A DNA stretch of 64,000 nt from Bacteroidales bacterium (GTDB lineage: Bacteria; Bacteroidota; Bacteroidia; Bacteroidales; Marinilabiliaceae), in the NCBI GenBank assembly GCA_015061285.1, contig SUWW01000002.1, positions 62,001 through 126,000 on the forward strand, read 5' to 3'. Shown piece after piece: positions 45,241 to 54,882 of this stretch. Position 1 is the stretch's first letter. Every line of letters starts with the position of its first letter. The notes under the pieces are model-generated. The model made no database searches, was not told the DNA's origin, and saw only the letters and a program-made list of their open reading frames with translations. A program made the position numbers and the translations under genes.

Positions 45241-45285
45241 TTTCTTTGTTATTTATGTTTATATGGCTGACTTGCAGATTGTTAC

Positions 45286-46278
45286 TTAGGGTACTTCTAC
45301 CTTGTTGAGTATTTCGCTGATGATTTCCTCACTCGTGACGTTGTTGGCTTCGGCCTCGTAGCTGAGAGCAATACGATGGCGCAAAACATCGTGACATACG
45401 GCGCGCACGTCTTCTGGAATGATGTATCCACGGCGTTTGATGAATGCGTATGCCTTTGCTGCCATTGCAAGGCTAATACTTGCACGTGGCGACGCTCCGC
45501 ACGAAATCATATCGGTGAATTGATCGAGGTTGTATTGGTCGGGGAAACGTGTTGCGAACACAATATCTACGATGTAACGTTCAATCTTTTCGTCCATATA
45601 TACATCTTTCACCACTTCGCGAGCGCGTACAATATCCTCTGGTGTAAGTATTTGTGATGGCTGAGGGAACGTTTTTGCAAGGTTGTTACGTATGATGAGT
45701 TGTTCCTCTTCTTTCTTAGGATAGTCGATAACCACTTTCAGCATAAAACGGTCGACTTGTGCCTCTGGAAGTGGGTACGTACCCTCTTGTTCGATTGGGT
45801 TCTGTGTAGCCATAACGAGGAATGGCTTAGCCATCTTGTATGTTTGGTCGCCTATAGTTACTTGGCGTTCCTGCATGGCCTCGAGCAATGCACTCTGAAC
45901 TTTGGCTGGTGCACGGTTGATCTCATCGGCTAAGATGAAGTTGCTGAAGATAGGGCCTTTCTTAACTACAAATTCTTCTGTTTTCTGGCTATATATGAGC
46001 GTACCGAGGATGTCGGCTGGCAACAAATCAGGCGTAAACTGTATGCGTGAAAAATCGGCTTTGATAACCTTTGCTAAGGTGTTGATTGCTAATGTTTTTG
46101 CCAAACCTGGAACACCTTCGAGCAATATGTGTCCATCGGATAGCAAACCGATAAGCAAACTCTCTACAAGATGTTTCTGTCCAATAATTACCTTATTCAT
46201 CTCCATTGAAATAAGGTCTACAAACGAACTCTCTTGCTTTATGCGTTCGTTGAGTTCTTTGATGTCAACTGTGTCCAT
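45286..46278 (-). CDS. moxR: MoxR family AAA+ ATPase
   Basis: The 330-residue protein has Walker A GVPGLAKT (about 55-62), Walker B NFILADEINRAPAKVQSALLEAM, sensor-1 FLVMATQNP, and the C-terminal lid with CGASPRASISLAMAAKAYAFI, typical of MoxR. It is the first gene of the Bat cluster and likely remodels the VWA proteins BatA/BatB. A -7 element lies upstream at 46340-46333 on the minus strand. Confidence 0.95.
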   Translation of the reverse strand: MDTVDIKELNERIKQESSFVDLISMEMNKVIIGQKHLVESLLIGLLSDGHILLEGVPGLAKTLAINTLAKVIKADFSRIQFTPDLLPADILGTLIYSQKTEEFVVKKGPIFSNFILADEINRAPAKVQSALLEAMQERQVTIGDQTYKMAKPFLVMATQNPIEQEGTYPLPEAQVDRFMLKVVIDYPKKEEEQLIIRNNLAKTFPQPSQILTPEDIVRAREVVKDVYMDEKIERYIVDIVFATRFPDQYNLDQFTDMISCGASPRASISLAMAAKAYAFIKRRGYIIPEDVRAVCHDVLRHRIALSYEAEANNVTSEEIISEILNKVEVP

Positions 46279-46332
46279 TATGTTTTTTTGTATTAATTAT
46301 TTCAAATTTTCGTTTCGCTTTTTCAAGCAGCG

Positions 46333-46340
46333 CAAAAGTA
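46333..46340 (-). promoter_or_regulatory. -7 element for the moxR-bat operon
   Basis: On the minus strand TACTTTTG fits TAnnTTTG, 54 bp before the moxR start codon. No clear -33. Confidence 0.5.
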
Positions 46341-46680
46341 ATATGCATTTTTATGTGTTGGAACGCTCTTCTTGCTTTATTCAACGAGTGTATTTTTACT
46401 CGTAAATAGCCACTTTCGTTGAACTTTTTCTTGCTTTTGATGATGCAAAGCTGACATTCATTGTGAGTAATAAGCTGTTTATAAGTACTTATGAACGCTA
46501 CTTTTTGCTCAAAAATCAACTAATGACATCTATAATTATGTTCAATTGCTCATTATCCATCTTCCAATTCAGCTTCAAATACCTACTCACCACTATTCTG
46601 TGGCGCATTATTGAAGCATAAGAGAAATACCAATCATCTAATTTTTATCCGCAAAATTCTTATTACCTAATAATGGTTAG

Positions 46681-46688
46681 TAAATTTG
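46681..46688 (+). promoter_or_regulatory. -7 element for the SPOR lipoprotein gene
   Basis: TAAATTTG fits TAnnTTTG, 30 bp before the ATG at 46719. It overlaps the TTG that would start a longer frame, which supports the downstream ATG. Confidence 0.5.
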
Positions 46689-46718
46689 AAGCACGAAAAA
46701 ACAAAAAATCTAATCATT

Positions 46719-47324
46719 ATGCGTGTTTCCACTATTCTATATCTCGTGGTTGCTTTGGCTTTTGCCACGTCGTGTGCATCTTCAAAAGGTTCTTCAAGTC
46801 TTAGCGACAATACTTCCACTACGTCTACCACTCCGAAACGTACGCCCAAAATAAAACCAGAAGCTTCGCCAATTAAGAACGAAAATAAAGCCCTCGATTT
46901 AGCTATAAAGGAGCAGAAAGCTGCCGAAGCAGAATCGGCGCGAATGAAAGCCGAAGCCGAAGCGCGTGCCAAGGCTATTCAAGATTCTATTGCTGCTGCC
47001 GAAGAGTCTGCCCTAAAAGCCGCTGTCGAAGCTGTAACTATGCGCGAAGAACAAGTGAAAGTTGTCTCTTCTATGAAAAATGATTTTCAGGGTAGATTTC
47101 ATATAATCATTGGTTCGTTTAGAAATCTGCAAAATGCAGAAAACCTATGTAAAGAGGCTGCACAAAAGGGCTTTTCACCTACTATTATGCAAAACGCAGA
47201 GGGACTCTACCGTGTAGCTGTGTCGTCGCATGAAGAAGAACAAGATGCTCGCGACAACATTGCCGAACTTCGCAAACTTAATCCTCAATGGGTGGGAATG
47301 TGGCTACTTGTTGGTAAAAACTAA
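46719..47324 (+). CDS. SPOR domain lipoprotein
   Basis: The 201-residue protein begins MRVSTILYLVV with lipobox ATSC near residue 17, then a Ser/Thr-rich linker, an Ala/Lys/Glu coiled-coil segment (about 60-115), and a C-terminal SPOR domain (FHIIIGSFRNLQNAENLCKEA, GLYRVAVSSHEEEQDARDNI). SPOR domains bind denuded septal peptidoglycan, so a cell-division or septum role is likely. I prefer the ATG at 46719 to the TTG at 46686 because the signal peptide starts there. Confidence 0.9.
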   Translation: MRVSTILYLVVALAFATSCASSKGSSSLSDNTSTTSTTPKRTPKIKPEASPIKNENKALDLAIKEQKAAEAESARMKAEAEARAKAIQDSIAAAEESALKAAVEAVTMREEQVKVVSSMKNDFQGRFHIIIGSFRNLQNAENLCKEAAQKGFSPTIMQNAEGLYRVAVSSHEEEQDARDNIAELRKLNPQWVGMWLLVGKN

Positions 47325-47356
47325 TGTGATTATATCCTAAAATGCTAATTATCAGT

Positions 47357-47935
47357 ATGTATAATAAACTATTGTGCGTCATTGGGGCATTTGCATTCTC
47401 TTTGTGTATTTATGCTCAATCCTCTGCCGATGAAGTAAAAAATGCTTTTTCGAATATTGGCTTGAATTTCCATGAAACTACAAATATTCAAGAACTTAGT
47501 CGTCAGTATACAAAAAACAAACAACAATGGGATGCCGCTATTGCATGGTTGCAAACTACTGATATTAAGACTATTGCCAAAGGTAAACATGCCATAGAAG
47601 GGATAAACCTTATTGCCAGTGTAGAAGATACTCAGAATGCCAATCTTGAGTCGCGATCGTCAGAAAGCCATTATCATCATATCGATTTACAAGTTGTCGT
47701 TAATGGATATGAAGGCTTCTGTCTTATCGATCATGCCACTTCAACGCCAAACTGCAAATGGCGTGAAGATGTCATTCACTACGACTACGATGCCTCTAAA
47801 ATGCAGTTTATCATAGGTAATCCTGGCACCGTGTTCCTCTTTTTTCCTTCCGATTGGCATATCGCCAAAGTGCAAACACCATTTGCCAACCAAACTTTAC
47901 GAGTTATAGTTATAAAACTAGATTACGTAGAGTAG
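47357..47935 (+). CDS. Secreted YhcH/YjgK/YiaL family protein
   Basis: The 192-residue protein has a signal peptide (MYNKLLCVIGAFAFSLCIYAQ) and a domain of the YhcH/YjgK/YiaL (DUF386) beta-barrel family, with ESHYHHIDLQVVVNGYEGF and GTVFLFFPSDWHIAKVQ carrying the conserved His and Glu metal-site residues. E. coli homologues are cytoplasmic and linked to sialic-acid or sugar-acid metabolism, so the signal peptide here is a difference. It starts 32 bp after the SPOR gene; the ATG at 47342 is an alternative. Confidence 0.88.
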   Translation: MYNKLLCVIGAFAFSLCIYAQSSADEVKNAFSNIGLNFHETTNIQELSRQYTKNKQQWDAAIAWLQTTDIKTIAKGKHAIEGINLIASVEDTQNANLESRSSESHYHHIDLQVVVNGYEGFCLIDHATSTPNCKWREDVIHYDYDASKMQFIIGNPGTVFLFFPSDWHIAKVQTPFANQTLRVIVIKLDYVE

Positions 47936-47957
47936 TAAATATCAGCAAAAAGCTATG

Positions 47958-49241
47958 CTACACATTGCCAGCTACAGCAATGTGAAAACGTTCTGGACGT
48001 AGATACTGTTCAGCAAGTTGTTGCAGTCGTTCTGGTGTTATGTTGTCGATGCTATTCCATTGGCAATCGACGAATTTTTCAGACAAACCATCAATTATGA
48101 AACCTCCGAGGTTGCGGGCTGTATTGAAAATGTCGGAATAGACGCTTGCTATAGCTCCACGGCAATAGCTTTTTACTTGTGCAAGTTCGTCAGCATCAAT
48201 AGGTTCGTCGATAAGGCGTTGCATCTCTTTATGTATTTCGTCAATAACGAGTTTGTATCGTTCGCTATCGACCGACGATTGAACATTTATTGAAGCCGTT
48301 TTCGAATCGTATATCATGTTAGCCAAGATGCCATACGTAAGCCCTTTGTCTTCGCGTATGTTTTTCATAAGACGCGAACCAAAATAACCACCGAAAAGTG
48401 CTATAAGTATCGATAGATCAGAATAGTCGGGGTGTTTGGCATTTACGCCTTCTGCTTTCATTAGTATGGTGCATTGTGTCGACTGTGGGAGTTTCTTTGT
48501 ATGCACTTTGCCGTCGGGAGTGTTGCGTTTGGGTGGCGCATACGTAGGACGCTCGCAATGAATAGGTTGAGTGTATATATTTCTAAGAATGTCGAGCACA
48601 GCTTCGTCGGGTTGACCAGCAACGAAAATACACAAGCCTTCGGGCGTGAAGAATTGCTTGTGAAACTCTATTAGCTGTTCACGTTTCACTGCGTGTATGT
48701 TCTTGGCAGTGAGAGGTATACGATAGTCGCAGCCGTCGGGCCAGATTATGTTTTTTATCAAATCGCCAACTACATATTCAGAGCGCATCAAGTTGTATTT
48801 TAGTTGCTCGGTGCGTATGTCTTTGGAGCGTTTGAGTTCTTTGGCAGGGAAAGTAGGGTGCAAAAGACAATCCACCACCACGTTTAGAGCTTGCGAAATA
48901 AATCTTGTAGGTGCGCTAAGTGAAATTCGCGCGCTATCCATATTAGAGTCAACATTCAAGTCGGCACCGTAATATTCAATTTCGGTAGATATTTGCGACG
49001 TAGAGCGCGTTGTGGTGCCTTCAAACATCATGTTGAGCGTTGTGTCGGCGAGTGTTTGTATGGAGTTTTGACAACGCCGACCTGCATCATAACTAAATAT
49101 TATTTGTGTAATAGGTTGAGAACCACCACGAAGTATATACAAATCTGCACCCGAAGGGAGTTTTTCCCTTTCGAAAACGCCAATTTGTGGCAATGTAATA
49201 GGGAAAACTTGTGGAGCTTTGGTTCTATCTATTGAGTTCAT
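47958..49241 (-). CDS. M16 peptidase-like protein without zinc motif
   Basis: The 427-residue protein has the two-lobed M16 fold (DAGRRCQNSIQTLADTTLNMMFEGT, GLTYGILANMIYDSKTASINVQSSVD), but the position of HxxEH reads TLADTTLNMM, so zinc binding and catalysis are lost. Its start overlaps the stop of the active M16 gene by 4 bp. By analogy with two-subunit M16B peptidases and mitochondrial processing peptidase, this should be the substrate-binding partner. No signal peptide is present. Confidence 0.9.
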   Translation of the reverse strand: MNSIDRTKAPQVFPITLPQIGVFEREKLPSGADLYILRGGSQPITQIIFSYDAGRRCQNSIQTLADTTLNMMFEGTTTRSTSQISTEIEYYGADLNVDSNMDSARISLSAPTRFISQALNVVVDCLLHPTFPAKELKRSKDIRTEQLKYNLMRSEYVVGDLIKNIIWPDGCDYRIPLTAKNIHAVKREQLIEFHKQFFTPEGLCIFVAGQPDEAVLDILRNIYTQPIHCERPTYAPPKRNTPDGKVHTKKLPQSTQCTILMKAEGVNAKHPDYSDLSILIALFGGYFGSRLMKNIREDKGLTYGILANMIYDSKTASINVQSSVDSERYKLVIDEIHKEMQRLIDEPIDADELAQVKSYCRGAIASVYSDIFNTARNLGGFIIDGLSEKFVDCQWNSIDNITPERLQQLAEQYLRPERFHIAVAGNV

Positions 49242-50476
49242 GATTGTTTCGATTTATAGTATAGTACTGATGCTTTGTTTGGGTCGCAAGTGCGTTGCAC
49301 AAAGTCCGAAATTTCGGCTATGCTGATGTTTTGTAGTCGCATTGGGTCGGTGTTTATCATGTGAGCATCGCCAAACATTTCGTAGAGAGAGAGGCTTGCT
49401 GCTTTGTTTTTCACATCAACGTTGTCGAACAATTGACGAGAATAGACATTGTTTTTCACCTTTTGCAGTTCATAGTCCGAAATGTCACCATTAGTGAGTT
49501 GGTTAAGTTGTTTGTAGAGCAACTCTTCTACCTCTTCGAGCGAATGACCAGGCATTGGCACTGCTTGAAGCATCAGTGTGCCAGGGTCGATGTTGCCGCC
49601 TACCGTAGCATTCACCTCGCTGCAGATATTATTGTCTACACAAAGACGTTGTATGAGTCGCGACGATGATCCATAAGCAAGTATGTCGGTAGCAATATCG
49701 CCCACATAAAAGTCGTGTGAGAGACGATTGCCAATATGCCAAATAATAGCAAGATAGTCAGATGGTACTTCGCGTTCAACGCGTAGTTCTCGGCGTTCTG
49801 TCTGTTCTGGCTCGATAGCAATCTCATGTTTGACAGCGTGACGTTCGATATTGCCAAACCATTTCTCTGCGAGAGCAAAAACTTTTTCCGTATCTACATT
49901 TCCAGCCACCGCTAAATATGCATTGTCGGGTGCATAGTTGTTGAAAAAGAATTGGCGAACATCGTCCATTGTAGCTTTCTCGATGTGCGATACATCAAGA
50001 CCTATTGTCGGCCAACGATAAGGATGTACTTTGTATGCAATATCGCGCATCAAGTGACCAATGTCGCCATACGGACGATTTAGGTAGCGTTGATGAAACT
50101 CTTCAAAAACAACTTTGCGTTGCACCTCGAGGCTCTTAGGGGTGAATGCCAAACTAAGCATTCTGTCCGATTCGAGGTAAAATGCAGTCTCGATATTCTG
50201 AGCTGGCACTACTTCGTAGTAGTTGGTATAGTCGGCTGTGGTGTATGCGTTGTTTTCGCCTCCTGTAGCTTGTAGCACTTTATCGAAATCAGGAACATTC
50301 ACAGAGCCACCAAACATAAGGTGTTCGAATAGATGTGCAAAACCTGTCATGTGTGGTTGCTCGTTGCGCGAACCAACTTTGTAGAGCGTATTTACAGCAC
50401 AAAGAGGTGTGCTATGGTCTTCGTGAACTATTACTGTTAGTCCATTCTTAAGTTTCTTGCGCTGAAAATCAATCAT
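49238..50476 (-). CDS. M16 family zinc peptidase (catalytic subunit)
   Basis: The 412-residue protein has the inverted zinc motif His48-Leu-Phe-Glu-His52 (GFAHLFEHLMFGG) and the following conserved GGENNAYTTADYTNYYE, so it should be active. No signal peptide is visible. It is translated just before, and overlaps by 4 bp, the inactive partner. It probably degrades peptides as a heterodimer. Confidence 0.93.
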   Translation of the reverse strand: MIDFQRKKLKNGLTVIVHEDHSTPLCAVNTLYKVGSRNEQPHMTGFAHLFEHLMFGGSVNVPDFDKVLQATGGENNAYTTADYTNYYEVVPAQNIETAFYLESDRMLSLAFTPKSLEVQRKVVFEEFHQRYLNRPYGDIGHLMRDIAYKVHPYRWPTIGLDVSHIEKATMDDVRQFFFNNYAPDNAYLAVAGNVDTEKVFALAEKWFGNIERHAVKHEIAIEPEQTERRELRVEREVPSDYLAIIWHIGNRLSHDFYVGDIATDILAYGSSSRLIQRLCVDNNICSEVNATVGGNIDPGTLMLQAVPMPGHSLEEVEELLYKQLNQLTNGDISDYELQKVKNNVYSRQLFDNVDVKNKAASLSLYEMFGDAHMINTDPMRLQNISIAEISDFVQRTCDPNKASVLYYKSKQS

Positions 50477-50479
50477 TTG

Positions 50480-50848
50480 CTATTTTTTGAATATGAAATA
50501 TACAGCCATAATTAGCAATACAAACCCCACTATGTGATTCCAACGCAGAGTCTCGTTACGGAATACTAATAGTGTAAATATTGTAAATACGCTCAGTGAT
50601 ATAACTTCCTGAATGACTTTTAGTTGCCAAAGAGAGAATGGACCTCCATTGCCTTCGAAACCAATTCTGTTGGCTGGCACTTGGAAACAATATTCGAAAA
50701 ACGCTATTCCCCAACTTATCAGAATTACACCAAACATTCCCCAACGCACAAATGGTTGTGGCATTCCCCATCGTAGGTGCCCATACCACGCGAGCGTCAT
50801 GAATGTGTTGGATATTATTAGCAGTAATACTGTATAAAAACCTGTCAT
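50480..50848 (-). CDS. DMT superfamily protein (DUF486)
   Basis: The 122-residue protein has four membrane helices and the DUF486 signature ISWGIAFFEYCFQVPANRIGF, then GPFSLWQLKVIQEVISLSVF. Small four-helix members of the drug/metabolite transporter superfamily act as dimers, but DUF486 has no known substrate. It starts 16 bp after the SLC13 transporter stop. Confidence 0.9.
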   Translation of the reverse strand: MTGFYTVLLLIISNTFMTLAWYGHLRWGMPQPFVRWGMFGVILISWGIAFFEYCFQVPANRIGFEGNGGPFSLWQLKVIQEVISLSVFTIFTLLVFRNETLRWNHIVGFVLLIMAVYFIFKK

Positions 50849-50864
50849 CGTTTTATGTTGTTAT

Positions 50865-52718
50865 TTAGAATGGAAACAGCAATGGCAGCACAAGCACCAT
50901 AACTATACCCATTATTATTTGCAAAGGAAGTCCCACTTTTATGTAGTCCATAAATGTGTATTTGCCTGCTGGCATCACAAGTGCGTTGGGCGGTGTTGAG
51001 AATGGTGATGCAAAACACATCGATGCAGCTATCGAAACGGCAAAGAGGAAAGGAATAGGATTCATGCCTACTTGTTGTGCACTCATCATTGCTATTGGTG
51101 CCAAAAGTACAGCAGTAGCTGTGTTCGAAATAAACATCGTCATGAGCGATGTGGTGAAGTATATGCCCACCATCAGTGCCATTGGTCCATATTGGCCAAG
51201 CATCGATACGAGCGAAGTGGCTATCAAGTCAGAGGCTCCTGTTTTTTGCAAGGCTGTGCTCATAGGCATCATGGCTCCAATAAGTATAATGCTTTCCCAA
51301 TTTATGGTTTTGTATGCCGCTTCAACGCTATGGAAACAACCTGTAAGTATCATCAGCACTGAGGCTATAAGTACGGCTGTGACAGGTGCAATAGGTATGA
51401 AATCGAAAGCCATAGCGGCAATCATAAGTAGCATAATTATGCCTGCAATAGGGGCTTTATAGTCGCGCGTTACTTTGGCAGCCTCTTCGAGTGGCTGGCC
51501 AAGAACAACCCAATCGGTGTCGTCGTTTTTCATACGCGATATATTTGCCCATGTACCTTGCACAAGCAGTACATCTCCAGCATGTATTGTCTCTTCGCCA
51601 AGGTCGTGAAGCAAATAGTCTGATTTGCGACGTATGCCGAGCACATTGACATCGTATTTGCTGCGAAAACCAGCATCGCGAACAGTCTTGCCAAGAATAG
51701 AGCACGAAGCAAGGGGCACTATTTCGGCTATACCAATATCGTAGAAATGCAGATGACTGCCGCCCGTAGTTTCGGTATTGCGCTGATGTAGCATCTCCAA
51801 AATGAAATCTTCGGCTAAATGACGAACATCTTCTATGTTTCCCGATACGTATATAATATCGCCCGTGCTAACAACCAAATCGGCCTGTGCAACGTGTTGC
51901 GTGATGGTCTTCATGAAGCGGTGTTGGCGCTCGTCGCTGCGTCGAACTTCGAGCACATTTAGGTGATATGTACGCTGCAAGTTGAGTTCGCGAATTGATT
52001 TGCCAGTAATTATAGAATCTGGTATGACGCGTAGACGAAAAAGGTTGTCGGTTAGGCCATATTCGCGTGCCAACTCATCGAGCGATTTGCTACGACGTCT
52101 GTTGTTTTGCGATGTGTTTTTCTTGTCGAGCAACCACTTGGTGAGTGGCAAAAGCACGAGTATTCCCACAACTACGCATACTATACCTGAAGGCAAGAAG
52201 GTGAAGAATTTTAGCGGCTCGTAGCCATTTTCTACAAGTGTGTTGGATATAATCATGTTGGGCGGCGTGCCTATGAGTGTCATCATACCTCCCATACTAC
52301 TTGCGAAAGCCAAAGGCATAAGAAGTCGCGAAGCACTAATGCCTGCAGATGTTGACAAACTAACTACAATAGGCAACATGAGTGCTACGGTGCCTGTGTT
52401 GCTCACTACACTGCCAATGAGCGACGTGGCTATCATCACCAAAAGGAAAAGCATGTTTGCATTATTGCCTGCCATTCGTAGGATTTTGTTGCTTATCATC
52501 TTGGCTAAGCCTGTTTGAAATACGGCTCCTCCTACCACAAACAAACCTACCATCATTATTACTACTGAATTGGAAAATCCAGCAAGTGCCTCTTCGGGTG
52601 TAAGTATTTGAAAAACAACTAATAATAGCATCGCGCACAGAGCCACGATGTCGGATCTTATTCGTCCATCAACAAAGAATACTGTTGCTAATATCAGTAC
52701 TAAAACGGTTATTATCAT
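50865..52718 (-). CDS. SLC13/DASS family permease with two TrkA-C domains
   Basis: The 617-residue protein has an N-terminal membrane half (GSVVSNTGTVALMLPIVVSLS, LIGTPPNMIISNTLVENGY), two RCK_C/TrkA-C domains in the central cytoplasmic loop (about 215-295 and 305-385), and a C-terminal membrane half (FISNTATAVLLAPIAM, FASPFSTPPNALVMPAGKY). The SNT and TPPN motifs are the substrate and Na+ sites of DASS carriers. It likely takes up a small anion such as sulfate or a dicarboxylate. Confidence 0.92.
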   Translation of the reverse strand: MIITVLVLILATVFFVDGRIRSDIVALCAMLLLVVFQILTPEEALAGFSNSVVIMMVGLFVVGGAVFQTGLAKMISNKILRMAGNNANMLFLLVMIATSLIGSVVSNTGTVALMLPIVVSLSTSAGISASRLLMPLAFASSMGGMMTLIGTPPNMIISNTLVENGYEPLKFFTFLPSGIVCVVVGILVLLPLTKWLLDKKNTSQNNRRRSKSLDELAREYGLTDNLFRLRVIPDSIITGKSIRELNLQRTYHLNVLEVRRSDERQHRFMKTITQHVAQADLVVSTGDIIYVSGNIEDVRHLAEDFILEMLHQRNTETTGGSHLHFYDIGIAEIVPLASCSILGKTVRDAGFRSKYDVNVLGIRRKSDYLLHDLGEETIHAGDVLLVQGTWANISRMKNDDTDWVVLGQPLEEAAKVTRDYKAPIAGIIMLLMIAAMAFDFIPIAPVTAVLIASVLMILTGCFHSVEAAYKTINWESIILIGAMMPMSTALQKTGASDLIATSLVSMLGQYGPMALMVGIYFTTSLMTMFISNTATAVLLAPIAMMSAQQVGMNPIPFLFAVSIAASMCFASPFSTPPNALVMPAGKYTFMDYIKVGLPLQIIMGIVMVLVLPLLFPF

Positions 52719-52758
52719 GTCTATTTGCTCGTGTATGTATTTGAATATTAATTATTTA

Positions 52759-53745
52759 CTATTTACTCATTTTGAAGTCTTCTATCATACCTTCAGCTAC
52801 CCATTCGGCTACTGCTTTTCGGTTGCTTGGTTTTATGAATCGCAAACGGTCTTTATCGTTCTGAATATTACCAAGTTCGAGAAACATAGCTGGCGGATTG
52901 GTTTCGCGCAATACGTATAATTGACGTTCTTTCACTTCGCCAAGAAATCCACGACCTGGTTGATAGTAATCATACTTAGTTTTTAGTTTGTCGATTACGT
53001 TTTGAGCCAAGCGTTGCCCCATTTTGCTTTTGGTGAAATAGTATGCAAATACGTCGATGCGAGTCGATTCAGTGCGACTATCGAGGTGTATAATCACAGT
53101 GCGGCAATAGCCAGTGCGCTCAGTTTTGTAGAAGTTGTTCACTGCATCGCATCGCTGTTGCAAGCGTTCGTTTTGGTCGAGAGGAATTGCAGCTCCTACG
53201 CATGTCTCGTGGTCGTCGTTCGATAGGTATGCATCGTCGCGAATGCCATCGTTAGGGTCTTGAATGATAATATGCACTTTGGCATTGTGCGACAACAGAC
53301 ATTTGGCAAGGCGTAGCATTACGTCGTATGCATATTCATCTTCGTGGAGCTCTTTTTCGCCAACTTTTGCAATGGCACCAGGATCAGGACCTCCATGTCC
53401 GCTAATTAGGTAATATGTAGCGCCGTAGAGTTCATCGTCTTCTATAGTCACCATCTTGTTGGCTTCTCCAAGTAGAGGCTCTTCTATTTGGTTTTGCTTT
53501 TCAGGAAATACATATTTCACACCTAATAGAAGTCCATAATCTTTGCCAAATCGATTGGCATTTAGCTCTATAAACTTGTCTTTATATTTGCTTACGTTGT
53601 AACCATTTCGAAGCAAAAACGCTCCAAGACCTTCTCCTTGTTGCGGCGTGTCGGTATGTGGTGTTTGTGCTTCCACAAACGTACACATGAGTGTGCCTAA
53701 AGCTAATAGTAATGTGCGGTTCAATATTTTAGTAGATATATTCAA
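52759..53745 (-). CDS. N-acetylmuramoyl-L-alanine amidase (Amidase_3)
   Basis: The 328-residue protein has a signal peptide (ending FVEAQ), a short linker with a LysM-like motif (GLGAFLLRNGYNVSKYKDKFIELN), and an Amidase_3 domain with zinc-binding His in SGHGGPDPGA, Glu in KELHEDEYAYDVML, and a further His in VIIHLDSRT. It cleaves the amide bond between muramic acid and the stem peptide in cell separation. It overlaps nadD by 4 bp. Confidence 0.9.
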   Translation of the reverse strand: MNISTKILNRTLLLALGTLMCTFVEAQTPHTDTPQQGEGLGAFLLRNGYNVSKYKDKFIELNANRFGKDYGLLLGVKYVFPEKQNQIEEPLLGEANKMVTIEDDELYGATYYLISGHGGPDPGAIAKVGEKELHEDEYAYDVMLRLAKCLLSHNAKVHIIIQDPNDGIRDDAYLSNDDHETCVGAAIPLDQNERLQQRCDAVNNFYKTERTGYCRTVIIHLDSRTESTRIDVFAYYFTKSKMGQRLAQNVIDKLKTKYDYYQPGRGFLGEVKERQLYVLRETNPPAMFLELGNIQNDKDRLRFIKPSNRKAVAEWVAEGMIEDFKMSK

Positions 53746-54311
53746 GAGTACAGTTTTTCTTTCGTTATATAATTAGCGACGCCATCGCATACGAAAAAGC
53801 GTGGATTCACACCTTTATTTACCATTTCGCGAATCATTGTAGAAGAAATCTCTACGCGTGGAGCATTCAAAAATTGAATGTTTTTATGCTCAATTGTTGG
53901 CATATAGCCGAAACGCGGAAAGACAAGAATCTGATTTTCTGAGAGAAGTCTGTCCGATTGTTTCCAACCTAATATGCCGTCCACATTGTCGCCTCCCATA
54001 ATTATGGAAAACTCGCAATCTGGATTCTCGCGGCGTAAATAATCGATGGTATCTACTGTGTATGATGGCTTTGGCAAATGAAGTTCGGCATCGCAAACGG
54101 ATATTTTGTCATCGTCATGAACGGCAATCCGTGCCATCTCGAGTCGCTTTTCGGTAGCCACAAGTTCAATGCCTTGTTTATAGGGGCTCAGCGGCGACAC
54201 AACAAGCCAAACTGCATCGAGGTCGCTATTTTCCACTATCCATTTTGCAATCAAGGTATGTCCTATATGTATGGGATTGTACGTACCGAACATTAAACCT
54301 ATTTTGCTCAT
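53742..54311 (-). CDS. nadD: Nicotinate-nucleotide adenylyltransferase
   Basis: The 189-residue protein has the nucleotidyltransferase motifs FGTYNPIHIGH (residues 8-18) and SSTMIREMV near the C-terminus, as in NadD. It converts nicotinate mononucleotide and ATP to deamido-NAD in NAD synthesis. It lies 2 bp after gmk and overlaps the amidase gene by 4 bp. Confidence 0.96.
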   Translation of the reverse strand: MSKIGLMFGTYNPIHIGHTLIAKWIVENSDLDAVWLVVSPLSPYKQGIELVATEKRLEMARIAVHDDDKISVCDAELHLPKPSYTVDTIDYLRRENPDCEFSIIMGGDNVDGILGWKQSDRLLSENQILVFPRFGYMPTIEHKNIQFLNAPRVEISSTMIREMVNKGVNPRFFVCDGVANYITKEKLYS

Positions 54312-54313
54312 AA

Positions 54314-54880
54314 TTATGCTTTTATGAAATCGGTAACAATTTTCTCTGCTTCGCCGAGAGCCGTTTCAAGATTGTCGTTAATTATGATTTTGTCGAATTT
54401 GGGTGCATACGTAAGTTCTTCGGATGCTTTAGCCACACGTTGCTCAATCTTTTCTGCCGAGTCGGTTGCTCGTTTTACAAGACGGTTGCGTAGCTCGTCT
54501 ACCGATGGTGGTTGAATGAAAACCGATAGTGCTCTATTGCCAAAGAGTTTCTTCAAGTTCACTCCACCTTTTACGTCCACATCGAAAACTATGTGATGAC
54601 CTTTCGACCAGATTCTTGTAAGCTCCGAGCGTAGCGTGCCATAGAAGCATCCTGCGTATACTTCTTCATATTCAACGAATTCGTCTTTAGATATGCGGTC
54701 GCGAAACTCGTCAGCTGTGAGGAAGTAATATTCTACGCCGTTTTGCTCCGAGCCTCGTGGTGCTCGGCTTGTGGCCGAAATGGAAAACTCCAAATCGTAA
54801 CCGCATTTTAGCAAATGGTTGACTATTGTTGACTTGCCCGAACCCGATGGCGCCGAAAAAATCAATACTTTACCTTCCAT
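54314..54880 (-). CDS. gmk: Guanylate kinase
   Basis: The 188-residue protein has the P-loop FSAPSGSGKST at about 8-18, SATSRAPRGSEQNGVEYYFL, and VEYEEVYAGCFYGT, all typical of GMP kinase. It phosphorylates GMP to GDP. It lies 2 bp after yicC, a common bacterial neighbourhood. Confidence 0.97.
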   Translation of the reverse strand: MEGKVLIFSAPSGSGKSTIVNHLLKCGYDLEFSISATSRAPRGSEQNGVEYYFLTADEFRDRISKDEFVEYEEVYAGCFYGTLRSELTRIWSKGHHIVFDVDVKGGVNLKKLFGNRALSVFIQPPSVDELRNRLVKRATDSAEKIEQRVAKASEELTYAPKFDKIIINDNLETALGEAEKIVTDFIKA

Positions 54881-54882
54881 AG

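Larger units (their letters stand above)
46279..46718. other. Divergent intergenic region between moxR and SPOR gene
   Basis: No gene in this 440-bp gap. It holds the -7 elements for moxR (minus) and the SPOR lipoprotein (plus), and an inverted repeat TTCAACGA (46380-46387)/TCGTTGAA (46416-46423) that competes with an inner hairpin CGAGT/ACTCG, in the moxR upstream region. Confidence 0.7.
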
